From the NCBI GenBank assembly GCA_930367205.1, contig OV884011.1:42917754-42981753 (forward strand): a DNA stretch of 64,000 nucleotides, in the 5' to 3' direction. This document shows, in pieces, positions 46,102 through 56,968 of the stretch (within the stretch, counting starts at the first letter, position 1; each line of letters opens with the position of its first letter). Position numbers and translations under genes: made by a program. The notes below the pieces were generated by a model. It ran no database searches. It worked only from the letters and a program-made list of their open reading frames with translations, and was not told the DNA's origin. Source of the stretch: Acanthosoma haemorrhoidale. Its lineage: Eukaryota; Arthropoda; Insecta; Hemiptera; Acanthosomatidae.

Positions 46102-46118
46102 GGTGCTGAAACCCGGGA
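46101..46118 (+). promoter_or_regulatory. Primer-binding site of element B, tRNA-Phe type
   Basis: TGGTGCTGAAACCCGGGA overlaps the last LTR base. It matches the complement of the 3' end of eukaryotic tRNA-Phe (including CCA) except for one base; element C has the perfect match. Confidence 0.85.
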
Positions 46119-46231
46119 AATTACGGGAACCTCGTACGGCGGCGTAGAAAGTAATTGTTTTTTTTTCTCTTTCTCTCTAAATTTTTTTTCTTAATCGTCT
46201 CCTCTCTTTTACGTTTTTTTTTTATAATAAC

Positions 46232-47428
46232 ATGCCAGAGGGAGTGTTACGACCCGGTGTGCTGAGTGGAGCTGCAGATATACCTCAGTTGCCTCAAACG
46301 ACGATGGCAGCGGCTCACGCGACTACATTAGCGTGGATGAAGATTCAAGCGATCACGGCTCAGGATATGAGGAAGTCCATTTCCGATCTGGAGAGATTCG
46401 CAGGTGAGACCGGGGAACTGAATCATTTCCTTAAGGGGGGTGACCGGCTGATGATGCGGATAGAAGGAAAACGGACGGAGGATTTAATAACTGAAGGAGA
46501 TGCCGATTCACTGAGAGCAGCTCTGGTGTGCAGAGTTAAGCGGAGTATTCTGAATATGATCCAGGCTGACGAGGAGACCTCATGGACCATAGTGAAGGAG
46601 CGGCTGAAGAAAGCATTCGGCGGGGGAAGATGGACCCCGGAAGAGGATATTTTTAAAATGTTCCGGGAGACGAAGAGGCAACGACAAACAAACGGGCAGT
46701 ACGCCGGAACACTGCTGGCTCAATACAATGCCATTACGGAGAAGATGCGGGAGACATTGAGCGCGGCAGAAGTAGAGGGCAGGATGGCGTTTTTGTCTAC
46801 AATACTGAAGGTGCAGCTAGCGAAGGAAACAGGAAGAAGGGAGGCGTTACCTTGAGAGCGCACGTTTCTAGAATGCGCTCAAGAAATGGTGGACACCAGC
46901 GCCAGAGAGGAGGAAATTACAGCTGGCGAGGAAAAAATGGACTGGAGGAAAGTAGTATATAAAAGGCCCAAAATCGCGCCAGTCACATGGAGGAAGAAGG
47001 AGGTGGAGTACGGTAGAAGAGAGAGGGCAGCAGTGAGAAAAAGGAGCCGAGGAAACGCGGGACGCCCCAGGAGAAGGGAAGACAGGAAGTGTTATGAGTG
47101 TGAGAAGACAGGACACCTGGTAGTTAAGTGCCCACGCACTAGGTGCTTTGAGTGTGGCACAGAGGGTCACTTAGCAAGACAGTGCCCATATATGAGCCCA
47201 CGCAGAAACGTGAACCGTCCACAGCCAATGGAAATCAATCCTCAGAGAGTGTGGAGGAGGGAGAGACATCAGTCGGAGGCTTCAGAAACTTCGGAAACCT
47301 CCGAAACGGACAACGAAAGGGAAGAACCAGGAAGCGGAGTGGGCTGTGGAAGCGGCAGTGCCCGGAGGTATATTCTTGTAGCTTGGTCACCCTGGGGGGC
47401 CCCTGCAGGGTCGAAGGGGAAGCGATAA
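46232..47428 (+). pseudogene. Gag of gypsy element B with internal TGA
   Basis: Begins MPEGVLRPGVLSGAA. The capsid-like part runs to 46,852, where a TGA (46,853-46,855) interrupts. The same frame then continues ERTFLECAQEMVDTS, basic KRSRGNAGRPRRRED, two zinc knuckles (CYECEKTGHLVVKC and CFECGTEGHLARQC) and an acidic tail (SEASETSETSETDNE). The end (YILVAWSPWG) is out-of-frame protease sequence reached through the deletion. Gag would package element RNA. The stop is shared with element A but not C, so it was either inherited by both from one source copy or is read through. Confidence 0.85.
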
Positions 47429-50400
47429 TAAGGTTGGAAAGATGGGATCGTAGCGAGGAGAAATAACGGGTCCATGTGGTGGAAAAAATGCCCCGGGAAT
47501 ACGGAGGGATCATAGGATGTGATCTGTTGGGGAAAGTTGGAGCGAGGATTAGGTACAGGGAAGGGAAATAGGACATTCGCTTAGGTAAGAAAACATATAG
47601 GTGCCTGAGACAAGGGAGGGACGTAGGGAGAGACGGTAGGGCGCGAGTAGGGGCGATTAGGCGAGCGGAGGATTGGAGAGTGGAGCTCAAGGGAGAATAT
47701 ACGGACATTTTCTTTAAGGAAGGGGAGAGATTGGGGGCCACAGGAAAAACAGTACATGAGATTCCGCTCAAGCAGGACCGAGTAAGCTACGTGAAGGAGC
47801 GCAGATACCCACAGGCTCTGAGACACCATATTAGGGAGGAGCTGGACAACTTGAAAAAACAGGGGATCATCGAAGATAGCACGTCACCATATAATAGCCC
47901 CTTATGGGCTGTTAAGAAAAAGAGCGTGGAAGGCGGGGTCCCAGATAAGTATAGAGTGGTAGTAGACTACCGGAAGCTCAACGAGAATACGGTGGACGAG
48001 AAGTACCCAATTCCACGGTTCGATGACATTCTGGACAGGCTGAAGGCTCTACTACAGCCAGGCGGCCAGGATCTTCACCACCCTGGATCTCAAAGCGGGG
48101 TATCACCAGATACAGATGCATCCTAGGGACCGACATAAGACAGCCTTCACTTTTGAGAGAGGTCACTACGAGTTCACCAGGATGCCATTTGGATTAAAAA
48201 ATGCACCCATCACATTCCAAAGGCTCATGGATGAGTTGCTACGTGGAGTATATGAGTCCGTTTGCCAGATATACATGGACGACCTCTTAGTATTCAGCGC
48301 GACCGAGGCCCAACATGTAGATCACCTGAGGACAGTTTTTGACCGAGTGCGACAATTCGGCCTGAAATTGTTGGAGGAAAAGTCTCATCTGGATCAGGAG
48401 GTCATCAGTTTGTTGGGGCACACGATATCCAAAGAAGGAGTAAGACCAGATGCCGGGAAGGTAGCAGCAATCCAGAAGATGGCGGTTCCGTCAGACGTAA
48501 AAGGGATACGGCGGTTGATGGGAACACTGAACTACTACAGGCGATTCGTCCCAGAAATGGCAGCATACCTGGTACCTCTTAACGACCTCCTCAAAAAGGG
48601 GAAAAAAGTAGCCATCACCCCCGACATAAAGGCGAACATTCGCAAGTGCATGGGACGACTACAAGAACATCCTGTACTGGCTTTTCCTGATTTCACAAAG
48701 CAATTCACAATAACGACAGATGCCAGTGAATATGCCTTGGGAGCAGTTCTGTCACAGGCGGGGGGGGGGGGAAAGGGGACCGTCCAGTAGCGTACGCCAG
48801 TAGGCGCCTCACAGAGGTGGAAAGTCGGTATAGCACGCTGGAACGCAAGTTACTTGGGATAGTCTGGGCGATCGATCACTTCCGGCCCTATGTGTTCGGG
48901 AGAAGGTTCCAGGTGCACACAGGCCACCGACCACTACAGTGGGCTGGCAAACTGAAGGGATCTTCGGCGAGGGTCACTTGGTGGAAAGAGTTCCTCGGTC
49001 AATATAACTTGGAGGTAGTGTATAAGCCCGGTAAAGAGAACGTTGTGGCGGACTGGCTGTCCCGGGCCATGACAGTCAACGCACTAGAAGAGGATCAGGG
49101 AGAATCATCCAGGAATGTACGGCAGTTCTTGCGGAAATGGACGCTGGAGAGGGAAGGCGACCAACACGAGTCTGCTGAGGAGGAACGGTCGGCAGGAGGA
49201 GGGAGCTCAACGGACGACAGGCCTGCGGACATGGAAGAGCGTGAAGAAATCATAAACGATAAGTGCCGCCAGATAGTCTGGAAGACTAAAACCTCGGGGC
49301 CCATGAAGATAGCGTACAGTAGCTATCGACGATCCACCACCACGACCATATGGTCGGCGCCAGGGGTGAATAATGAGGAAATTTGTCGTGCCCTCAAGGA
49401 TGCTTCCAACCCAGCCAAGACGCACTATTTGTACGTAGGAAACACGACCATTTGGGATAAGATTAGGCGGCTTTGGCGGACGGAACAGATTGGGGTGGAT
49501 CGAATATTTGTGCGGTGTACCATGATAGTAGAAACCATCACGGACGATACAACTCAGAAGGAGATAATGCTGGCGTACCATCAGGGCAAAACTAATCACC
49601 GGGGGGAACGCGAAACGGCTCAGGCATTGAAGCGCAAGTATTTCTGGTGGGGGATGAGGAAGACAATCCAGGAGACGCTAGGGGCATGCGAGGTCTGCCA
49701 CCGTACAAAATATGACAGGCACCCACCAATAGGGCTACAAGTCGAGACTCCCACGGCGCAAACACCGCTAACGGACCTTCAAGCGGACATCTTTACCTGG
49801 AAGGGACACAAGTGGGTCACAGTGGTTGACCTATTTAGCAAAATGGCCATGGCATACCCCGCTCGGGAAAAGTCTTCGGAGGCAGTATTAGGAGCGCTGA
49901 GGAGGTGGTTCCAATTTTATGGAGTCCCCGATCGTATAGCGTCGGACGGTGGGAGGGAGTTTGATAACGCCGACGTGAGAGAGGAAATAAAAGCTCTTTA
50001 CGTGATATGGCATGTCAATACCCCAGGGCATCCAAAGAGCAGAGGGGGAATTGAGCGTCTCCATAACACCTTGGGAGATCATCTCCGCGTTTACCATGCC
50101 GACAAAGGGTTGGAGCCGGCAGAGGCAATGCAAAGGCGGTGATAGCCTATAATCACTCCGTTCACACGACTACAGGGTTCTCACCGTTTGAAATCGTTTT
50201 CGGTCTTCGCGGCCCTCGCCGAGACATTAGTAGTACGGTGGTGGGAGATGAGACGTCAGCACAGCTCGCCAACAACCGCGTGGAGTTGGGGAAACTGTGG
50301 GGAAAAGCCTACGCGAGAATTACAGCCGAAAAGACTAGGAGGGTGGTCAGGGAGAATGCAGGCGTCAAACCGATAGAAGGACGGGTTACGATAGGCACCA

Positions 50401-50588
50401 CCGTGTATTGAAGGATCAGCTCCAATCGGATTAGAGAATCGTCCCGTTATGAGGGACCCTTCAGGGTGATCGCAATTCGCGAACACAATTTAGTTACCAT
50501 ACAAAGTGTCCGTGAACCCGGGAAGCGCAGAACTGTACATGTAGAGCAGTTAAAGCTTCCGGTGAGGAAGCCTATTGAAGTAATATAG
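47370..50588 (+). pseudogene. Pol of gypsy element B (protease-deleted, RT, RNase H, integrase)
   Basis: Only the protease tail SCSLVTLGGPC remains, without a DTG motif. The RT N-terminal part (47,680-48,050) reads KERRYPQAL and DYRKLNENTV. A 16-nt net insertion at about 48,040 shifts the frame, after which FTRMPFGLKNAP and the YMDD box (48,272-48,283) follow. RNase H begins TTDASEYALGAVL and is shifted at a G10 run (48,760-48,771). 48,817-50,142 is one long frame with HTGHRPLQW, the integrase zinc region (HQGKTNHRG, CEVCHRTK) and the catalytic core (ASDGGREFDN, GGIERLHNT). Further breaks lie at about 50,135 and 50,409. The natural end is the stop at 50,586-50,588. Confidence 0.9.
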
Positions 50589-50890
50589 TTTGGCTCTAGT
50601 ATCCTCGACCTCCACACATCTCATTGGGGCCATAATTTGTTTTTTTTTTTGTATATAGTTTTACCAGGATGTTTTTATTTTATTGTTATTCTTTGTATTA
50701 TTTTATTGTATTATCTTCAGTTTCTTACGAAATTCGATAAGGCTTCTGGTTTATTTCTTATGACTGTAAGACATTGTTCCACTGTTCTGGATGAGCACGG
50801 AATTATTATTTTCTGACCTATTGGTAATTTGTATATGCTTTAAGTGTGTAAAAGTGGTAAATTGGAGTTCCCGACAGATGGTCAGGAACT

Positions 50891-51086
50891 GGCAGGGAGG
50901 AGTTAAAGCCAGAGGCCTGACTATGTCGAATACTAATTCGATCATGGAATGTAAACAACCCATGATCCTATGTATGTCTAGTTATCTTCCACAATAAAGC
51001 AGTCTTTTACTGGAGTCAGAGTGTGTTGGTGCTTTTACCTCTTTCATTATTATCTTTTTATCAAACTTAACCGCCGACGATTAACT
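50891..51086 (+). repeat. Polypurine tract and 3' LTR of element B
   Basis: GGCAGGGAGG (50,891-50,900) immediately precedes AGTTAA, the first bases of the 3' LTR (50,901-51,086). The LTR has perfect 6-bp inverted ends (AGTTAA/TTAACT). Confidence 0.9.
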
Positions 51087-51106
51087 TATATATACATATA
51101 ACTGTG

Positions 51107-51524
51107 GCTGTATGGTGTACTTAATATTTGTTTTATCAATTATAATTATTGATAAGTAATTCATTAAATCACGCTTTATTTAAATAAAGTTATATTTTCA
51201 TTAAAAATTATAATGTTCTCAATTAATACCTTACATTGCATTTTTTTTCACTTGTAACTGAAATCTTTTTCGCATTCCTCAATTGACTATCAGCCAAATA
51301 AGAGCGGAGAAAATTTCATTTACTCAAATAATATCATATTAACATGTGACAGCATGATCAGCAATGTTTATCAATCTGCGAGGGTTGCAGGATAATGTGC
51401 AACATAATGGTATCGTTCTAAGATAATTCCATTGTGCTTACTTAATTTATAATGTTTAAACTATAAAATGTTTATGATTCATAAAAAAACGTTTGTTTCT
51501 CATGCAAACAATTATCTTTTATAG
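51107..51524 (+). repeat. Unit 2 intron copy leading into the finger exon
   Basis: 51,107-51,415 matches 22,110-22,435. 51,430-51,524 matches the last ~115 bp before the 21-finger exon, including the TTATCTTTTATAG acceptor. The roughly 6 kb that follow 22,440 in unit 1 (LINE, SINE, LINE fragment) are absent here, so those insertions postdate the duplication or were deleted. Confidence 0.75.
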
Positions 51525-52339
51525 GTTACCTGAAGAAAAAGAAACCTCATCATTGCTCTTGCTGTGACTACAAAGCAGTTACATCTGGTAATTTAACAAT
51601 GCACATAAGAAGGCACCATACTGGAGAAAAGCCTCATAAGTGTCCTCAATGTGACTATAAAGCAGTAGAAAGTGTTCAAGTAAAGATACATCTGATGAGG
51701 CACCACTCTGGAGAGAAGCCTCATCAGTGTCCACACTGTGACTACAAAGCAGTAAAAGCAGGAGAAGTAAAGATGCATATAATGAGGCACCATACAGCAA
51801 AGAAGACTCACCAGTGTCCTTACTGTGATTACAAAGCAGTTTTATCTAGTAATTTGAAAATTCATATAAAGAGGCACCATACTGGAGAGAAGCCTCATAA
51901 GTGCACTGACTGTGATTACAAAGCAGTTGCATCTAGTAATTTAAAAATTCACATAAGGAGGCACCATACTGGAGAGAAGCCTCATAAGTGTCCTCAATGT
52001 GACTATAAAGCAGTAGAGAGTGTTGAAGTAAAGATACATCTGATGAGGCACCACTCTGGAGAGAAGCCTCATCAGTGTCCACACTGTGACTACAAAGCAG
52101 TAAAAGCAGGACAAGTAAAAATGCATATAATGAGGCGCCATACAGGAGAGAAGCCTCACCAGTGTCCTTACTGTGATTACAAAGCAGTTTTATCTAGTAA
52201 TTTGAAAATTCATATAAGGAGGCGCCATACTGGAGAGAAGCCTCATAAGTGCACTGACTGTGATTACAAAGCAGTTGCATCTAGTAATTTAAAAATTCAC
52301 ATAAGGAGGCACCATACTGGAGAGAAGCCTTATAAATAA
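51525..52339 (+). CDS. 9-finger C2H2 zinc-finger terminal exon (unit 2)
   Basis: The acceptor TTTTATAG ends at 51,524. Phase 1 reads GYLKKKKPHHCSCCDYKAV and continues to a stop at 52,337-52,339. There are nine canonical fingers (C-x2-C-x12-H-x4-H) with TGEKPH linkers. Fingers 2-5 (from 51,639) and 6-9 (from 51,987) are a tandem duplication of a 348-bp, four-finger block with few differences, so it is recent. The leader is much shorter than in the other two finger exons. The stop lies inside a linker (TGEKPYK), exactly where finger sequence changes to intron-like sequence. Expected role: DNA binding in the nucleus with a specificity different from the 21-finger form. Confidence 0.85.
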
Positions 52340-52601
52340 TTAGTAAGGACAGTTATCTTGATAATATATTATTATTGTTGTTTGTTACTAATTATCATTG
52401 TATCCAAACAAAATTTCTGCTAATGTCATAAGAAAGCAACCAAATATATTGCTGTATATATCGTTCTAAAAGAATTCTTACTTCATCTTAGTTATTTAAT
52501 GGGGGTTTATTAGCTAAGATGCTGATCCTATGTTTAAACTATAAAATGTTTTTGATTCATTATAAACGTTTGTTTTTCATGCGAAAAATTATCTTTTATA
52601 G
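52340..52601 (+). repeat. Duplicated intron segment between two finger exons
   Basis: Near-identical to 28,783-29,044, the intron end before the 21-finger exon (TTAGTAAGGACAGTTATC through TTATCTTTTATAG). It shows that exon 52,602 arrived together with its splice acceptor as a second copy of the 29,045-type exon. Confidence 0.9.
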
Positions 52602-53206
52602 GTTATCTGGCATCAATGGAGATGAAACAAATATTTTTTCAAAGCCAAAACGTTCATGGGCCACTTCATAAGTTGGGAACATTTTCTCCAGCTCGGATAA
52701 ATCCGTGCTTTAACTGTAACTATAAAGCTGTAGATGCTGGCCAGTTAACGGTTCATGCTGCCGAGATGCCTCATCATTGTCCTTACTGTGACTATAAATC
52801 AGTCATATCTGGTAATCTGAAAATGCATATAAGGAGGCGCCACACTGGGGAGAAGCCACATCATTGTCTTTACTGTGACTACAAAGCAGTCACATCTAGT
52901 AATTTAAAAATACATATAATGAGGTCACACACTGGAGAGATGCCTCAAAAGTGTTCTCACTGTGACTACAAAACAGTACAAGCTTGTGATTTAAAAACAC
53001 ATATAATGAGACACCATACGGGAGACAAGTCCCATCAGTGTCCTCACTGTGCCTACAAAACAGTAAAATCTAGCCAGTTAAAGGTTCACGTAAGGCATCA
53101 CACTTCAGAGAGGTCCCATCAGTGTCTGCACTGTGACTACAAAGCAGTTACATCTAGTAATTTAAAAATGCATATAAGGAGGCACCACTCTAGAGATACC
53201 TCATAA
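52602..53206 (+). CDS. 5-finger C2H2 zinc-finger terminal exon (unit 2)
   Basis: The acceptor ends at 52,601. Phase 1 reads GYLASMEMKQIFFQS as in 29,045, with one codon fewer in the leader. The same degenerate first finger (CFNCNYKAVDAG) is followed by five canonical fingers, among them CPYCDYKSV, CLYCDYKAV, CSHCDYKTV, CPHCAYKTV and CLHCDYKAV. Three linkers have drifted (TGEMPQ, TGDKSH, TSERSH). The stop at 53,204-53,206 results from a 2-nt loss in the last linker. Another finger-like piece follows in the shifted frame to a TAA at about 53,295. Use of this exon requires skipping 51,525. It may be functional or decaying. Confidence 0.75.
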
Positions 53207-53297
53207 ATGTCCTCAATGTGATTGCGGATCAGTAGGAGCTCATGATGTAAAGATACATTTAATGAGGCACCATTCAGAACAGAAACCTCTTCAGTAA
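53207..53297 (+). pseudogene. Out-of-frame zinc-finger tail after the 5-finger exon
   Basis: In the shifted frame the sequence reads KCPQCDCGSVGAHDVKIHLM and ends QKPLQ plus TAA. It is a single finger with altered hydrophobic positions, related to the last fossil finger at about 31,440 in unit 1. Confidence 0.75.
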
Positions 53298-53308
53298 GTG
53301 GGGCTATC

Positions 53309-54303
53309 ATGGCAGATGATATCGTCCGAACCATTGCCAATAGGGTTGCAGAGGTTGTAGTAACGTCTTCCGTGATTGGGCCGTTTCTCTCGTTCTTTAA
53401 CGAGGACGTGGATGCTATCCAAAAGAAGGTTGTGCCTATAGACAGGAAAGTAATTAGTTATATGAGAGCCTCTGCGCCTCAACAAGAAATGGAGACCGCA
53501 AAGCCTCAGTGGGAAAAATTCTGGGTCGCAACAGAACCGAAGAGTGCCTGACCCCGGGGAGATTAGGCTGTGGTTGCAGCGAGCCCTGTGGCTGGCCCAT
53601 CGTTCAGGGACAAGGTCTAGGCCCCAGAGGAGTCGGGGACCACCGAAGATGAGGAGGTGTTCCAGCTGGTAGATAGGAAAAAGAAGACTACGGCACGGGT
53701 GCCACAAAAGTAAACTTTCGTGATCTTGTGGCTAGACTTCCATTAACGAGAGGAAACCCTAGCCTACAAAGCAAAACCTACGTTACTATTGAGGGTGTTC
53801 CGGCCGAGATATTCCAGCGAAGGACCCTAGCAGCTCTACTAGGATTGTTAGGGGGTACGAAGGCCGGGGAAATCGTGGAGACCCCTAGCATGGAGGAAGC
53901 GGCGAGCCAGTTAGAGACATCAAAATATGTGCCTTAATGCTTGATTGGCCGAAATGAGAGGACCAAGGGTGGTATTCCGAGGAGTCTCTAGGACCTGGAC
54001 AGAAAAGGATGAGGATGGCATTGTCCCGAGCGGACCCTTCTTTGGCGATTCTGCCTCAGGATATGACACTGGGTGTCGTGAGGCTGATCTTCGGGATAAG
54101 GTTGGGTAGGGGACCCGGTTTCGTAGCTGGGTGGTGGAGGTTTCCCCCGCTGTTAGATTCGCTTTGATGGTAACCGCTGATCTGCGGGTGGGTGGTTGTT
54201 AGACTTCTTGATCGCACCGCGTTGTCTAAAATGCGTACACTCAAAGGCCATCTGTCCGAAGTATCAGGAAACCTGTAGGAGGTGTGCCTCTAAGGGCCTC
54301 TAA
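53309..54303 (+). pseudogene. Decayed retrotransposon ORF1/gag fragment
   Basis: 53,309-53,551 reads MADDIVRTIANRVAEVVV. 53,700-53,937 reads VNFRDLVARLPLTRGNPSL and YVTIEGVPAEIFQRR. At 54,246-54,303 CPKYQETCRRCASKG resembles a knuckle-like cysteine motif. The composition is GC-richer than the host introns. The layout (helical N-terminus, RNP-like middle, cysteine motif) suggests ORF1 of a non-LTR element, but no polymerase follows. Unit 1 lacks it at the corresponding place. Confidence 0.5.
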
Positions 54304-54462
54304 TAGCGAACGCTTGCACCCACAAGAACGAAAGTCCGCGATGCGCAGATTCCATAAGAGTTGGGTGTCCCGAGGAGGACCAGGGTGGAGCCACTGAGTG
54401 TCCTCAGTTGATCAAGGAGTTAGAGGCTCTGATGCCTAGGACCAGGTGTGAGTATTTCATTG

Positions 54463-54880
54463 TTTTACGATGTATGATATCTTAACTACCCTTTCCTACT
54501 AACCAGAAAATTATGTCGTAATATTTGGCTCTAAGCGCTGATTCACCATCACCTACGTCTCTTTTAGTCATCATGTCAAATAGCAATTTATTGTCGGTTT
54601 GAGTTCTGGGAGGCCTGAAGAACTCTCTTCATCAATATTTTTTAATGTACTTAATATGTAAAAGAATTTCATATACTAAATAATATAATACGTATAAGGT
54701 TTAGTTAACGCCATTGATTTACACAAAACAGGAATAATTTAATAAAAATTGACAAATATATAGAATTGGCAAATAGTATCTGTTATGATATTAAAAACGT
54801 ATTAATAATTAAGTTGTTGGTTGGAAGAAGTTTGTTTGAAATGTTTAAGTCGTTCAAGCTTCGGGTTTGATTTTTTTTTG
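54463..54880 (+). repeat. Right end of duplicated unit 2
   Basis: Matches 32,625-33,005 (TAACTACCCTTTCCTACTAA and the following ~350 bp). Similarity fades after about 54,850, giving the approximate right edge of the duplication. Confidence 0.85.
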
Positions 54881-54889
54881 CTTTAATTG

Positions 54890-55100
54890 AAGGGAGCTCC
54901 AATAACTTGCTGTCAGGTCACTGTGGCAAATGCATTTTAAATATATAAAAATAATTTAATATTTTTATGTAATGTGTTTATTGTAAATGTATGTTGTTAA
55001 TGTTAATGTACATGTGTATGTTTTAACTTACCTTATCCGGTAGCACAGACCTTTACCTATGATCAAACAAATAAAAATAATGAATTGAATTGAATTTTGA
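54890..55100 (+). repeat. Retroposon 3' end with TGAAT-type tail
   Basis: Ends ATAAAAATAATGAATTGAATTGAATT at 55,070-55,096, a short-repeat tail typical of some LINEs and the SINEs they mobilise. No coding part was recognised. Confidence 0.5.
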
Positions 55101-56940
55101 TTGCTATTACTTGTTTGAACATTGGTTTAATTAATTTAACAAACTCTCAGTGCCTATGCATTACGCGTTAACGTTAAAAATAAAAATAAAATTGATCCAA
55201 CTTGATATCTGTCCCCAACTGGATTGTCTCACCAAGGTAAAATTCGGGTTGATCAATGGATGAAAGATGAACATCAAAATTTAATAAATATAATACGTAA
55301 TTGAATTTACGTTAACATCATGGATTCATTAATATTAGATATGAAATTAAAAATTTTAATAGGTATATTCTTACTTAAACGCTAAATATTTACATAATTA
55401 GATTACTCAGTAATACAATGATGTCTTAGAAAAATGTCCAACGATATAGCTATCGGGTAGCCTGAAGTCTCTTTATTAGGTCTCTTTCTTCTAAAATAAC
55501 TGAACCCAGATCTTCTCACGTCCTAAGAACTAGATTTCGTTGGCTTGAATGCCTCCTCTCCTCTCTAAAAATTGAACCGACTCAGCAAAATCTGTTCATC
55601 CACTACCTCTTCATCTCATTAACTGATCTGAAATGAATGCCTCTTAGTGTTTGTCTCACTGTCCAGAATCTATCTATCTTCTCTTCTTAATTATTTTGTC
55701 GATAAAGGCAATAAAAAGTTAAAAGATTAAGTTAACTGGTTTGACACCCTACTGTTTTGCGAAAAAAAATTGATAACATTCCGTTAATTCTAACAATACC
55801 TTCTGGGTTATAATACGTCTATAAACTTCACCAGTTAGGAATGAGCAGTTTTAGTTTATACGCCCAGAGTAGGCCGTCGTCGCTTGGAACAGCCAATAAA
55901 ATTTAAGGCTAAATATTCCCTCTTTAGTTTTAAATCTCGCCACCAAAAGCTGCACCAAAATTTATATTACCTATAAAAAACTAATGTGTGATCCAATTTT
56001 AGATCTGAAAACCATTTTTTGTTCGATTCTTACGAATAATTAATGCATATGGAAACAACTTAAACAATAATATTCAGGAAAATCCCAATTATGAAAGATT
56101 ATAAATGTCTAAAAAAGTATTTTGGGGTTTAATAAGTCAAAAAACAGGTAATATCTTGGTGCCAATTTATAAATTATTATTATTATTGGCAAGAATTATT
56201 AAAATACCAACAATATCGTTCAAATCACGCAATTAGGAATTTGCAGCTTCCTTGGGCTCATATAGATAAAGGGTGAGAAAGAGAGCGGGAGTGGGGGAGC
56301 GAGAAAGAGGGTTGGTGCTTTATACGACCCTGCGTCCAACGAGACCTTTATTCAAGAATCCTCTTTACTTTGAATTCCTATATTACTCGTCAATCTCTAC
56401 AACTTTTCTGACTAACACTTTATGTCACGAAAAATCGCACTATGCAATTTTTAAATAACTGAATTCTACACCCCCTTTTCCTCATGAATATTTTTCACCT
56501 AACATGAATGAACCATTCCATTTCATGGTCTCATTAATGTGACCTCACTCTGTCCTCATTTCCACTTGTATGTTTATTCAAAATAAAACTAAAAATGTCT
56601 AAGTCACTTTGAGCATATTTTATTGGACCTCGACTACGGACTTCGCCTGTGCAAAGTGAATTTGCTGTAGTCTAATAGGCAATGCAATACGGCATTTTAG
56701 GTGGCAAAATCACTTTCAGCTGTGTAGCAAAGTTGCGGAGCTGAGTAATTTAGATTATCTGCAGTGCTTCACTCCTGAGCACCGAAATTATTCACCGATT
56801 ATTCACCGAAAAGCATCATATTGGTAGTATACTTATATCTCTATTTATTTAATGTTATAATATATAACAACTCTCACAACCAGACTAAATGACCTATGAC
56901 TAGGTGAACCGACAAAAACCATAACGTACCAACAAGTACA
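55101..56940. other. AT-rich sequence, no supported gene
   Basis: No recognisable protein, RNA or long repeat was found. 56,270-56,310 is a purine-rich GAGA-like run. Confidence 0.5.
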
Positions 56941-56968
56941 ACAGCTAAAGATTCGGACTTTAATTTAA

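Larger units (their letters stand above)
45916..51086 (+). mobile_element. Gypsy element B: complete Ty3/gypsy retrotransposon, 5,171 bp
   Basis: Two 186-bp LTRs (45,916-46,101 and 50,901-51,086) flank gag and pol in sense orientation. The flanking 4-bp TATA (45,912-45,915 and 51,087-51,090) is the target duplication. A primer site (46,101-46,118) and a purine tract (50,891-50,900) are in place, and there is no env. By eye the two LTRs differ at about eight of 186 positions, so the insertion is not recent. The frame is broken in gag, at the start of RT, in RNase H and in integrase, and the protease core is missing. It occupies the intron between exons 45,302 and 51,525 in the host's sense direction. 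Confidence 0.95.

Noticed and set aside
51579..52159. Minus-strand leucine- and cysteine-rich frames of 72-73 codons
   Set aside because: Antisense shadows of the zinc-finger repeats; their repetition follows the 87-bp finger period.
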